From assembly GCA_035063765.1 (NCBI GenBank), contig JAPSFT010000017.1, positions 32,478 through 96,477 on the forward strand: a stretch of DNA of 64,000 nt, read 5' to 3'. The position numbers and the translations under genes were made by a program. The notes below the pieces were generated by a model. That model saw only the letters and a list, made by a program, of their open reading frames with translations. It made no database searches and had not been told where the DNA came from. The DNA is from Deltaproteobacteria bacterium. Lineage in GTDB: Bacteria > Myxococcota_A > UBA9160 > PR03. Positions 49,944 through 57,593 of this stretch are shown here, piece after piece (position 1 is the first letter of the stretch; every line of letters starts with the position of its first letter).

Positions 49944-50731
49944 GGCCCTGCCGCACCGCCATCGCGTGGCTCGGGGTCGTGCTCGGGCTCGCAGCCGCCC
50001 CGGTGACGGCGTCCAGCACGCCGCCCGGGATGCGGCTCGTCCCCGCCGGCTACCACGTTCCCTTCCACTCGCGGGGAGGGGGCCAGGCGAGCCGCTGGGT
50101 CGACGCCGTCTGGATGGACGAGCGGCCGGTCACGAACGAGGAGTTCCTGGCCTTCGTCCGCGAGCAGCCGCGCTGGCGCCGCTCGCGGGCGGCGCCGGAG
50201 GTCGTGGACGCCGCCTATCTCTCGCACTGGGCGGGCGATCTCGAGCTCGGGCCCGAGGCCGGGCCGCGCCAGCCGGTCACGTTCGTCTCCTGGTACGCGG
50301 CCCGCAGCTATTGCCAGGCGCGGGACGCGCGCCTGCCGAGCGAGGCGGAGTGGGAGTGGGCCGCCATGCCCGCCGGGCCCGAGGAGGAGGCGGAGATCCG
50401 CGAGCGCACCTTCGCCTTCTACGGCCGTCCCCGGCAGCCGCTCCCCGACGTCGGAACGTCGCCGCCCAATCGCTACGGGCTGCGCGACCAGCACGGCGTG
50501 TTCTTCGAATGGGTGTCCGACTTCCAGGAGAGCCAGGCCGCGCTCCAGGCCCCGGAAGAGGGCGGCCAGGCGGGCGACCGGAAATCGGATGGCTGGTGCG
50601 GCGGGAGCGCGTCCAGCGCCGGGGACGTGCGCAACTACGCCGGCTTCGTGCGTCACGCCTTCCGCTCGAGCCTCCAGCCTCGCTTCACCCTGCACCATCT
50701 CGGATTCCGCTGCGCGCGCAGCGCCTTCTGA
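49940..50731 (+). CDS. nirV: NirV-like formylglycine-generating-enzyme/SUMF1 domain protein
   Basis: About 263-residue SUMF1-fold protein next to nirK, the usual place of nirV, whose role in nitrite reduction is unproved. The SUMF1 core reads [17 protein letters not shown], then [62 protein letters not shown] and [14 protein letters not shown]. No ATG/GTG/TTG precedes the signal-like [20 protein letters not shown]; the best start is CTG 49940, overlapping the nirK stop (CTGA), with GTG 49979 as the alternative. A signal peptide would place it in the periplasm with NirK. The start is uncertain, the domain is not. Confidence 0.82.
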   Translation: MRPCRTAIAWLGVVLGLAAAPVTASSTPPGMRLVPAGYHVPFHSRGGGQASRWVDAVWMDERPVTNEEFLAFVREQPRWRRSRAAPEVVDAAYLSHWAGDLELGPEAGPRQPVTFVSWYAARSYCQARDARLPSEAEWEWAAMPAGPEEEAEIRERTFAFYGRPRQPLPDVGTSPPNRYGLRDQHGVFFEWVSDFQESQAALQAPEEGGQAGDRKSDGWCGGSASSAGDVRNYAGFVRHAFRSSLQPRFTLHHLGFRCARSAF

Positions 50732-50770
50732 GGCGGCGCCCGCGCAGGGCCAGGAAGGACCCGGACGCCC

Positions 50771-51589
50771 GTGGACCCCCGGATCGACGCCACCCCCGAC
50801 GAGCTCGAGCAGTTCCGGAAGCTCGGGTTCTTCGCGCGCGCGTCCGTGTTCTCCGAGGCCGAGCTCGGGCCGCTGCGCGAGGCCGCCGAGAGCGCGCACC
50901 AGGCGATCCTCGACGCCGCCCTGGCGGAGCCCACGACACCCATCGAGCAGATCGACAACCAGCGCTACCAGGTGCTGCGGGGCTCGACGATCAAGTGGGA
51001 GTGGCGCGAGGACCTCCGCGCCGTCCGCTCGATGGAGCCCTGCCACCACCTCGACCCGCGCCTCGCGGCATTGGTCGACGACCCGCGGCTCTGGGGTCCC
51101 GTGCGGAGCGTCCTCGGCGGCGAGGCGCTGAGCCTGTTCAGCGACAAGCTCAACGTGAAGCGCCCGGGCGGCGCCCCCTTCCCCTGGCACCAGGAGAGCC
51201 CGTACTGGGCGTACGGAGCCGAGCGTCTCGACCGGATCGTGAGCGTCCTCTTCTACCTGGACGACGCGAGCGAGGAGAACGGCTGCCTCTGGGTGATCCC
51301 CGGCAGCCACGAGCTCGGGCACCTTCCGGGCCTCGCGGACCGGGGGACGCTCGGCGCCCTGTACACCGACGTTCGTGGGGTTCCCGGGACGCCCTACCCG
51401 GTCGAGCTGCCGGCCGGCTCGGTCCTCACCTTCCACCGCGACCTGGTGCACGGGTCGCGGAGCAACCGCAGCCGCACGGACCGCCGCGTCTTCGTGGCGG
51501 CCTACCAGCCGGCCGGGCTGCGGCGCTGGCGCACGGGCCAGGTGCGCAGCATCGGCCCGAGCGCCCAGCCGCCCACCCCCTCGCCCTGA
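50771..51589 (+). CDS. Phytanoyl-CoA dioxygenase (PhyH) family oxygenase
   Basis: 272-residue Fe(II)/2-oxoglutarate oxygenase of the PhyH family. The metal site is H140-Q-E142 (PFPWHQESPYW, glutamate in place of the more usual aspartate) with H227 (DLVHGSRSN), and R in the following RTDRRVFVAAYQPAG for the cosubstrate. VLFYLDDASEENGCLWVIPGSHELGH is the family signature. It starts at GTG 50771. Its place between nirV and norZ in the same direction is unusual for a denitrification cluster. A hairpin over its stop codon (51576-51594) probably ends the nirK transcript here. Confidence 0.85.
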   Translation: MDPRIDATPDELEQFRKLGFFARASVFSEAELGPLREAAESAHQAILDAALAEPTTPIEQIDNQRYQVLRGSTIKWEWREDLRAVRSMEPCHHLDPRLAALVDDPRLWGPVRSVLGGEALSLFSDKLNVKRPGGAPFPWHQESPYWAYGAERLDRIVSVLFYLDDASEENGCLWVIPGSHELGHLPGLADRGTLGALYTDVRGVPGTPYPVELPAGSVLTFHRDLVHGSRSNRSRTDRRVFVAAYQPAGLRRWRTGQVRSIGPSAQPPTPSP

Positions 51590-51594
51590 GGGGG
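51576..51594 (+). terminator. Hairpin at the end of the nirK-nirV-phyH unit
   Basis: Perfect 7-bp stem CCCCCTC / GAGGGGG with a 5-nt loop covering the PhyH stop codon, extendable with bulges to a longer GC stem. No T-run follows. It separates the nirK unit from operator site 7 and norZ, fitting an intrinsic or pause-type terminator. Confidence 0.4.
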
Positions 51595-51605
51595 CGGTGG
51601 CTTCC

Positions 51606-51621
51606 TATGATCGCGGTCATA
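51606..51621. promoter_or_regulatory. Palindromic operator (site 7 of 8), norZ promoter
   Basis: TATGAT-CGCG-GTCATA inside a longer dyad: TCCTATGA / TCATAGGA are perfect 8-bp arms with a 6-bp spacer. It lies 188 bp upstream of the norZ ATG, so a long leader (51622-51808, no gene seen) follows. Confidence 0.72.
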
Positions 51622-51808
51622 GGAGGATCCACCGGGGCGCTGTTTCCTGCCCCCGGCATCGGCCGAACGACCGATGCGCGTCGCTCCGGGTGCTCCGTAG
51701 ATTTCCACGAAGCCGGGAAGTCCCGGAGCCCGGGCCGACTGGAAACCCGTAGCGGCGACGAGCCGCCTTGCTTTGGGCGCCAGACAGGCGCAGGAGCCGA
51801 AGTCGAGT

Positions 51809-54136
51809 ATGAGCAACGCGAAGAGGAACCTCGCGCAAATCCTGCACGACAAGAAGACCTGGTGGGTCCACTTCCTGATCGTCGCGGCGATCTGCCTCGC
51901 TGGACTCGTCTACCTCGGTACGGAGACCTACACGGGCGCTCCGCCCCTGGTCGACTTCGTCTCCTCCCGAGGCGAGGTGGTGCTCCCCGAGGCCACCATC
52001 AAGAAGGGCCAGGAGGTGTTCCACCTCCGGGGCCTCATGGGCTACGGCTCCTTCTGGGGCGACGGTGCCGAGCGGGGGCCGGACTTCACGGCCGACGCGC
52101 TGCACCGGAGCGTCGTCGCGATGCGGGCGTTCTACACCCAGCAGCGTGGTGGCGAGCAGGCGCTCAGCCAGTACGACAAGGACGCGATCGACGCCCAGGT
52201 GACCCGGGAGATCAAGACCAACACCTGGGACGAGGCCGCCGGGCACATCGTCCTCACCGATGGCCAGATCCACGCGATCGAGCAGTTGAAGGTCCACTAC
52301 CAGCGGATGTTCAACGACCCGAACTACGAGGAGGCCTTCGATCCCGCCGGGTTCATCAGCGACCCCAAGGAGATCGAGGCCCTGACGGCGTTCTTCTACT
52401 GGGGCGGCTGGGTCGCCGGCGCGAAGCGGCCGGGGCAGGACTACAGCTACACGCACAACTGGCCCTATGACCCGGAAGCCGGGAACGTGGCGACGAACCA
52501 GACGCTGCTCTGGAGCGTGATCTCGATCTTCGGCCTGTTCGCGGGCATCCTGGTGATCCTCTACATCTACGGCCAGTTCAAGGAGATGGGCGACGCGTTC
52601 ACCGGCAACGGGACCTCGCTCACCACGAACGACCTCGAGATGGGCCGGATCCGCGCCACGCAGCGGGCGACCTACAAGTTCTTCGTCCTCTCGATCCTGC
52701 TCTTCGGCCTCCAGGTCCTGGCCGGGATGCTGGCCGCCACCGACTTCGTCCGCCCGTTCGGGATCTCGCTCGCGAGCATCATCCCGTTCATGGTCCTGCG
52801 GGCCTACCACACGCTGTTCCAGATCTACTGGTTCTTCATGGCGTGGGTCGGCTACACGCTGTTCTTCCTGCCCCGGATCTCGCGGGTTCCGAGCGGGCAG
52901 CTGTTCCTGATCAACCTGCTCTTCGGGATCAGCGTCCTCACGGGCGTCGGGGCGCTGGTCGGGATCTACGCCTCGCACACCGGGATGATCACCGGTGCGA
53001 CCGCCTACTGGCTCGGAAGCCAGGGCTGGGAGTTCATGGAGCTCGGCCGCTTCTTCCAGTACACGCTCCTGCTCTCCTTCGCGCTCTGGATCTTCATCAT
53101 CTACCGCTCGGTCCGCCCGTGGCTGACGGTGAAGAACATCTGGTCGGTGCCCTCCTGGCTCCTCTACGGCAGCGGGATCATGGTCGCCTTCCTGTTCTTC
53201 GGTCTGATGATCTCGCCGGACCAGAACTGGGCCGTCGCCGACTACTGGCGCTGGATGGTCGTGCACATGTGGGTGGAGGTGACCTTCGAGGTCTTCACCA
53301 CCGTGATCGTCGGCTACATGCTGGTCCAGATGGGCCTGATCTCGCGGATGATGTGCGAGCGGGTGATCTTCCTCGCCGTCATGATGTTCCTCATCACGGC
53401 GACGCTGGGCATCTCGCACAACTTCTACTGGATCGCCAAGCCGACCGGGATCATCGCGGTGGGCGGCGTCTTCTCCACGCTCCAGGTGCTGCCGCTGCTC
53501 CTGCTCACGCTCGACGCGTGGCGCATGAAGGCAGAGGCGGGCAACGCGCGCGGGCACGTCGTCGCCGGCCGGCAGGTGTACGTGATGGAGGGTGTCTGGC
53601 TGTTCATCCTCGCGGTGAACTTCTGGAACATCTTCGGGGCCGGGCTCTTCGGCTCGCTGATCAACCTTCCGATCGTCAACTACTACGAGCACGCGACCTA
53701 TCTCACCGGCAACCACGCGCACGCGGCCATGTTCGGTGTGAAGGGCAACATCGCGATCGGCGGGATGCTGTTCTGCATGCAGCATCTGCTCCACAAGAAC
53801 GACTGGAACGAGAAGCTGGTCAAGACGGCATTCTGGTCGATGCAGATCGGCCTGCTGCTGATGATGACCCTCGACCTGTTCCCGGTGGGCCTCTACCAGC
53901 TCATGATCGTCTTCCAGGAAGGCCTCTGGTTCGCGCGGACCCAGGAGGTCCTGACGGGCCCCGTGTGGAGCACCCTCACCTATCTGCGCTCGATCGGTGG
54001 GACGCTGTTCATCGTGGGCGGCGTGCTGCCCCTGATGTGGTTCTTCGTGTCGCGGGCGGGCCGCCTGCGGGCGGAGACGCCGGAGCTCGAGTCCGAGGGG
54101 GAGTGGAGCGTCTACGAGAAGGACTGGGCTGCATAG
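51809..54136 (+). CDS. norZ: Quinol-dependent nitric oxide reductase (qNor)
   Basis: 775-residue single-subunit NO reductase, 2 NO giving N2O at the cytoplasmic membrane with quinol as donor. One N-terminal helix (WWVHFLIVAAICLAGLVYLGTETY) is followed by a periplasmic domain that resembles NorC but lacks a CxxCH, as expected for qNor, then about twelve helices of the NorB domain. Metal ligands lie in RAYHTLFQIYWF (H334) and VVHMWVEVTFEVF (H486 and the glutamate four residues on), ISHNFYWI and NHAHAAMF. ATG 51809 follows AGGAG with a long spacing. Operator site 7 is upstream. The ferredoxin gene follows after a strong hairpin. Confidence 0.94.
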   Translation: MSNAKRNLAQILHDKKTWWVHFLIVAAICLAGLVYLGTETYTGAPPLVDFVSSRGEVVLPEATIKKGQEVFHLRGLMGYGSFWGDGAERGPDFTADALHRSVVAMRAFYTQQRGGEQALSQYDKDAIDAQVTREIKTNTWDEAAGHIVLTDGQIHAIEQLKVHYQRMFNDPNYEEAFDPAGFISDPKEIEALTAFFYWGGWVAGAKRPGQDYSYTHNWPYDPEAGNVATNQTLLWSVISIFGLFAGILVILYIYGQFKEMGDAFTGNGTSLTTNDLEMGRIRATQRATYKFFVLSILLFGLQVLAGMLAATDFVRPFGISLASIIPFMVLRAYHTLFQIYWFFMAWVGYTLFFLPRISRVPSGQLFLINLLFGISVLTGVGALVGIYASHTGMITGATAYWLGSQGWEFMELGRFFQYTLLLSFALWIFIIYRSVRPWLTVKNIWSVPSWLLYGSGIMVAFLFFGLMISPDQNWAVADYWRWMVVHMWVEVTFEVFTTVIVGYMLVQMGLISRMMCERVIFLAVMMFLITATLGISHNFYWIAKPTGIIAVGGVFSTLQVLPLLLLTLDAWRMKAEAGNARGHVVAGRQVYVMEGVWLFILAVNFWNIFGAGLFGSLINLPIVNYYEHATYLTGNHAHAAMFGVKGNIAIGGMLFCMQHLLHKNDWNEKLVKTAFWSMQIGLLLMMTLDLFPVGLYQLMIVFQEGLWFARTQEVLTGPVWSTLTYLRSIGGTLFIVGGVLPLMWFFVSRAGRLRAETPELESEGEWSVYEKDWAA

Positions 54137-54170
54137 CTCGGAACCGTCTCGTTCCGCTCGGCTGCAGGAA

Positions 54171-54205
54171 GCTAGGCGGCCGGCTCTCCGAGCCGGCCGC
54201 CTAGC
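54171..54205 (+). terminator. 15-bp perfect hairpin between norZ and the ferredoxin gene
   Basis: Perfect inverted repeat: GCTAGGCGGCCGGCT at 54171-54185, a 5-nt loop, and the exact complement at 54191-54205. It ends 23 bp before the ferredoxin ATG and starts 34 bp after the norZ stop. No T-run follows. It is the longest perfect stem in the window and may be a terminator/attenuator or an mRNA-stabilising structure that sets the norZ:ferredoxin ratio. Confidence 0.55.
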
Positions 54206-54228
54206 GCGCGCGGAGGCTCCCCGAACCC

Positions 54229-54633
54229 ATGGCCAACAAGATCACCGAGGCGTGCGTGAACTGCGGCGCCTGCGAGAGCGTCTGCCCAGCCGGGGGAATC
54301 TCCAAGGGCGAGGACGTCTTCGTCATCGACCCCGCGCTCTGCACCGAGTGCGTCGGGTTCTACCACACCCAGCAGTGCGCGCGCGTCTGCCCGGTCGATG
54401 CCAGCGTCGTGGACCCGGACAACGCGGAGACCGAGGACGTGCTCTTCGAGCGGGCCCAGAAGATGGCCGCCAAGCTCGGCCGCACGCTGGAGCTCGGGCC
54501 GGAGACCTCGCACTTCCGGGCCGACCAGCGCAGCACCGGCTCGACGCTCGGGAAGATGGCCCGTAGACTCGGCGGCCTGTTCCAGGGATCGTCGAGCCCG
54601 TCCGCCGACCAGGAGCGCAAGGAGCGCAGGTGA
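54229..54633 (+). CDS. Ferredoxin with two [4Fe-4S] sites (YfhL-type)
   Basis: 134-residue ferredoxin. The N-terminal 70 residues carry CVNCGACESVCP (residues 9-20) and CTECVGFYHTQQCARVCP, with the insertion between the second and third cysteines typical of the YfhL/Allochromatium type of low-potential 2[4Fe-4S] ferredoxin. The remaining 60 residues are a charged tail without recognisable motif. It follows norZ by 92 bp and shares a 4-bp overlap with the next gene. It could supply electrons to the diiron oxygenases or the radical SAM enzyme nearby; norZ itself needs only quinol. Confidence 0.9.
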   Translation: MANKITEACVNCGACESVCPAGGISKGEDVFVIDPALCTECVGFYHTQQCARVCPVDASVVDPDNAETEDVLFERAQKMAAKLGRTLELGPETSHFRADQRSTGSTLGKMARRLGGLFQGSSSPSADQERKERR

Positions 54634-54983
54634 CGGCGGAGACCCTCGAGGCTCCCGCGACTCCACGCCGGAGCTCAGGGATGTGGAAGTACTACGCGCT
54701 CCTGTTCACCGCCGTTGCGGCAGTGCTCGCCTACACGTACATGGCGGACCCCTGCCACCGGCTCTTGAGGACCGACTTCGCGCGGATGCGGCCCGGCCAG
54801 GTGCTCGTGAGCTCCGAGGCCGAGAAGGGGTCCCCGTCGAGCGTGCGCTGCCGGATCTCGTTCCGGGAGCCGGGGGGGTCGGAGCTCCGCGAGGAGGTCT
54901 GGATCTACCAGTACCACGAGACCGCGTGGGAGTTCGCGAGGGTCGTCGAGGCGGGGAAGCAGGCGCTCACAGGTACAGAGTGA
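54630..54983 (+). CDS. Single-TM hypothetical protein (117 aa)
   Basis: 117-residue protein of unknown function. GTG 54630 overlaps the ferredoxin stop (GTGA). One membrane helix (YYALLFTAVAAVLAYTYMA) follows a short cytoplasmic N-terminus, and the rest (residues 40-117) is an extracytoplasmic soluble domain with two cysteines (PCHRLL and SSVRCRISF) that could form a disulfide. YQYHETAWEFARVVEAGKQAL closes it. The last 17 bp overlap the convergent NorE-like gene. Its place after norZ and ferredoxin suggests a role in the nitrogen-oxide module. Confidence 0.65.
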   Translation: MTAETLEAPATPRRSSGMWKYYALLFTAVAAVLAYTYMADPCHRLLRTDFARMRPGQVLVSSEAEKGSPSSVRCRISFREPGGSELREEVWIYQYHETAWEFARVVEAGKQALTGTE

Positions 54984-55584
54984 CGTAGAGGACGGGCCAG
55001 ATCCCGACCCCGAAGTACCAGGGGATGCGCGCCGCCGAGAAGGTGCTGCCGCGCAGGGGTCCCCTCGGCAGAGCGGACTCCTCGTCGCGAAGCGGCCCGA
55101 GGCGCAGCCATACGCTCCCGAGCAGCGCCAGGGCCCCGGCGACGTGGAGCGCGTGGAGCGCGTTGATCAGGCAGAAGAACCTGCCGTGATGGCTCGAGGT
55201 CACGTGCAGCCCTGCGCCGATCAGGCGGAGCCAGACGACGGCCTGGAAGAACAGGAAGAAGGCGCCGAGAAGGATGGCGGCGAAGAGGACGGGGGAGATC
55301 CGCGCCTCCGGGTCCTCCCACCTGCGGGCCGCCCGGAAGACCAGGGTGCCGCTCGCCAGGAGGGCCGCCGTGTTGAGCGCCGCCTCGCCGAGGGAGAACC
55401 AGGGCTGGCCGGGCGGCGGCCACGCGGCGCCGGCCGCCGCCCGCGTGACCAGGAAGCCGCCCAGCAGGCCGACGAAGACCAGCGCCTCGAAGGCCACGAT
55501 GACGAGCGCCGCGGCCATGCGGGTGTCGAGGGAAACCCTGCGCGGCCGCCGCGCCGGCCGGAGGGAGATGACGTTGTCTTCCAC
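54967..55584 (-). CDS. NorE-like/cytochrome oxidase subunit III family membrane protein
   Basis: 205-residue membrane protein of the haem-copper oxidase subunit III family with five predicted helices, for example AAALVIVAFEALVFVGLLGGFLV and SPVLFAAILLGAFFLFFQAVVWLRLI. SSHHGRFFCLINALHALHVAGALALLG is the subunit III signature region. GTG 55584 was chosen as the start of the basic N-terminus. No subunit I or II of an oxidase is adjacent, while norZ is, so NorE (an accessory of NO reductases) is more likely than a terminal oxidase subunit. It is the last gene of the diiron-coq4-norE unit led by operator site 8. Confidence 0.8.
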   Translation of the reverse strand: MEDNVISLRPARRPRRVSLDTRMAAALVIVAFEALVFVGLLGGFLVTRAAAGAAWPPPGQPWFSLGEAALNTAALLASGTLVFRAARRWEDPEARISPVLFAAILLGAFFLFFQAVVWLRLIGAGLHVTSSHHGRFFCLINALHALHVAGALALLGSVWLRLGPLRDEESALPRGPLRGSTFSAARIPWYFGVGIWPVLYVTLYL

Positions 55585-55640
55585 GGTGGTGGCTGCTCGA
55601 TCCCGGGCATCGTACCGGCGGGCATTCGGCCGTCGAGCCC

Positions 55641-56363
55641 CTAGCTCGCCACGAGCGCAGGCGCCCCGGGCGACCGCAGCTGCGGGTAGACGGGCGGCTC
55701 GCCGATGCCGAGCTGGCTGCGGACCTCCGCGATCGGGCGGACCAGCAGCGCCTCCCAGTCCTGGTCGATCAGCCAGGCCGACCGGAGGCCGCGCCGGAAC
55801 CCCTGCCGGATCAGCCGCCCCGTCTCCGAGCCCCAACCCTCGCGCAGCAGGACGCGCAGCACGATGTAGGCCATTCCGGGGCTCCGGGACTGGGCCAGCG
55901 TGAAGGCGAGCACCGCCGCCTCGCCGCGCAGATCCCGGTCGTAGCCGGTCAGCACGTGGACGACGTCGTGCAGGTTCATGAACCGGGTGAGGAAGACCTG
56001 CTCGTCGCCGGCCTCCGGTGGCGCGGACCCGAGCTGCGCCCGCGCCACCGCTGCGGCCTGTGCCAGGCCCTCGGTCCCGATCCGCTCGCGCGCGAACCAT
56101 GCGCCGATCTCCCGGCCGAGCGAGCCCGCCGGCAGCGCTCGCAGCCCCTCGAGATCGCCGAGCACGGCGTAGAGGTCCCGGCGCGCGCGCAGGATCGCCT
56201 CCGCGCGCGGTGAGCGGCGGAAGCGGCGCAGGAGCCGCTGGCTCCAGTTCCCCGCCAGGGCCGCGATCACGACGATCGCCTGCGCCGTGTCGTCGGGGTC
56301 TTCGCCGAGCCTGCGCATCGCGCGCAGCGCGACCAGGGGCCGGATGCGGTTGCGAGCTGCCAT
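55641..56363 (-). CDS. Coq4-family protein
   Basis: 240-residue protein of the COQ4 family. The diagnostic zinc motif is MNLHDVVHVLTGYDRDLRGEAAVLAFTLAQ (about residues 128-158, HDxxH with a downstream GE). SRSPGMAYIVLRVLLREGWGS and a C-terminal PIAEVRSQLGI complete the pattern. In eukaryotes COQ4 is needed for ubiquinone synthesis and was recently linked to oxidative decarboxylation of the ring; bacterial relatives are poorly known. Here it lies between a diiron protein and a NorE-like gene in a unit with a shared operator, suggesting a quinone-related task when the quinol NO reductase is expressed. Confidence 0.83.
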   Translation of the reverse strand: MAARNRIRPLVALRAMRRLGEDPDDTAQAIVVIAALAGNWSQRLLRRFRRSPRAEAILRARRDLYAVLGDLEGLRALPAGSLGREIGAWFARERIGTEGLAQAAAVARAQLGSAPPEAGDEQVFLTRFMNLHDVVHVLTGYDRDLRGEAAVLAFTLAQSRSPGMAYIVLRVLLREGWGSETGRLIRQGFRRGLRSAWLIDQDWEALLVRPIAEVRSQLGIGEPPVYPQLRSPGAPALVAS

Positions 56364-56418
56364 GGGGCCTCTCCTGACGCGCGAGCCGGGAACGAAGGAC
56401 GGCGCCAGCGGCCGGTCG

Positions 56419-57375
56419 CTAGACCTCGAATCCGAGCTCGCGATAGCGCGGAGCGGTCCGGTCGGTGATGATCCCGAGGCGCGTGAGCTGCGGCATCACG
56501 TAGTCGCGGAACGGGTCCGGCTGCGAGGCCATGAACTCGGCATCGGCGATCTTCGCCTGGATCTCGGTCACCGCCGCTCCGAGGTCCGCGCCGACCTCGG
56601 CCAGGATCGCTCCCTGCGACAGGAGGCCGGTTCCCGGCCGGCGCCCGCACAGGGCGTCGACGGCGGCGAACGCGAAGTCCTCCACGCGCTCGCGGTCGCG
56701 ATCCGGCATGCGGGGCAGCTCGTCCTTCATGTAGATCAGGCCGTAGGAGACGTGGCGCGCCTCGTCCTGCGAGGTCAGCCCGACGATCCGGCGGAAGAGC
56801 TCGTCCTTGGTGCCCTCCTTCATGATCTTGAAGGAGCCCATCGCGAGCCCCTCGACGATCACCTGCATCCCGACGCACTTCATCTGCCAGAGGTCGGCCT
56901 CGAGGATCTGGTTGAGGACGGCCTGCAGGATGGGATCGATCGGATAGGCGTGGTGGAGCCGGGTGATGTAGCGGTGGAAGACCTCGACGTGGCGGGCCTC
57001 GTCCACCACCTGGGTGGCTGCGTAGAGCTTGCCGTCCATGTCGGGAACCACTTCGACGAGCTGCCCGCAGCAGAGCAGGGCGCCCTGCTCCCCGTGCATG
57101 AACTGGGACAGGATCCAGGCGGCGTTGCGCACGGAGACCTCGACCTGCTTCTCCTCGGGGAGCGCCTTCACGACGTCGAGCTCGCGCAGCATGTCCTGGC
57201 GCGGATCCAGGACCTCGTCCGGGCGCTCGGTCTCGAGGTGCCAGGGGATGTCCGCGGAGGCGTTCCACTGCTCCTTCTTCGCCACCTCGTAGAGGTCCCG
57301 CAGGGCCTTGACCTTGGGCTCGTAGTCGAAGCGCCAGAGGGTCTTGAGGGTGGTGACGATCTCGTCGACGGACAT
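56419..57375 (-). CDS. Ferritin-like diiron protein (oxygenase candidate) 1
   Basis: 318-residue all-helical diiron protein. Ligands come in two repeats: E96 with E126/H129 (GEQGALL and VVDEARHVEVF), and E175 with E205/H208 (VEGLAMG and SQDEARHVSYG), the pattern of ribonucleotide-reductase-R2-like and AurF-like oxygenases. It has 40 extra residues at the N-terminus and about 90 at the C-terminus compared with the two paralogs at 59.5-61.2 kb. The ATG at 57375 is 87 bp from operator site 8. It leads a unit with the Coq4-like and NorE-like genes. Substrate unknown; N-oxygenation, hydroxylation or NO/O2 scavenging are all possible. Confidence 0.78.
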   Translation of the reverse strand: MSVDEIVTTLKTLWRFDYEPKVKALRDLYEVAKKEQWNASADIPWHLETERPDEVLDPRQDMLRELDVVKALPEEKQVEVSVRNAAWILSQFMHGEQGALLCCGQLVEVVPDMDGKLYAATQVVDEARHVEVFHRYITRLHHAYPIDPILQAVLNQILEADLWQMKCVGMQVIVEGLAMGSFKIMKEGTKDELFRRIVGLTSQDEARHVSYGLIYMKDELPRMPDRDRERVEDFAFAAVDALCGRRPGTGLLSQGAILAEVGADLGAAVTEIQAKIADAEFMASQPDPFRDYVMPQLTRLGIITDRTAPRYRELGFEV

Positions 57376-57461
57376 GCGGTCCTCCAGGGAGCCGGGGGGC
57401 GGCAGCGGATCGGCCGCCCCGGTCGGCGGCGCGATGCTGCCAGCCCGGCACGGCGCCGGGG

Positions 57462-57477
57462 TATGATGGCGGTCATA
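57462..57477. promoter_or_regulatory. Palindromic operator (site 8 of 8), diiron-coq4-norE promoter
   Basis: TATGAT-GGCG-GTCATA, exact TATGA-N6-TCATA core, 87 bp upstream of the diiron protein ATG. The remainder of the gap (57478-57593) contains a separated inverted repeat AGACGCCGC (57505-57513) / GCGGCGTCT (57573-57581), possibly part of the end of the ATP-grasp transcript. Confidence 0.72.
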
Positions 57478-57593
57478 GCCGGGAGCCGGACCACGCCCCC
57501 CGGAAGACGCCGCGAGGAGAAGGGCCGGATCCCCGTTTCGGAGCCCCGCCGGCGTCGCGTCCCGCCGCACCGGCGGCGTCTCCGAGTCGCTCT

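Noticed and set aside
48474..54136. Complete denitrification pathway
   Set aside because: Only nitrite and NO reduction are encoded; no nitrate reductase or N2O reductase gene is seen in the window.
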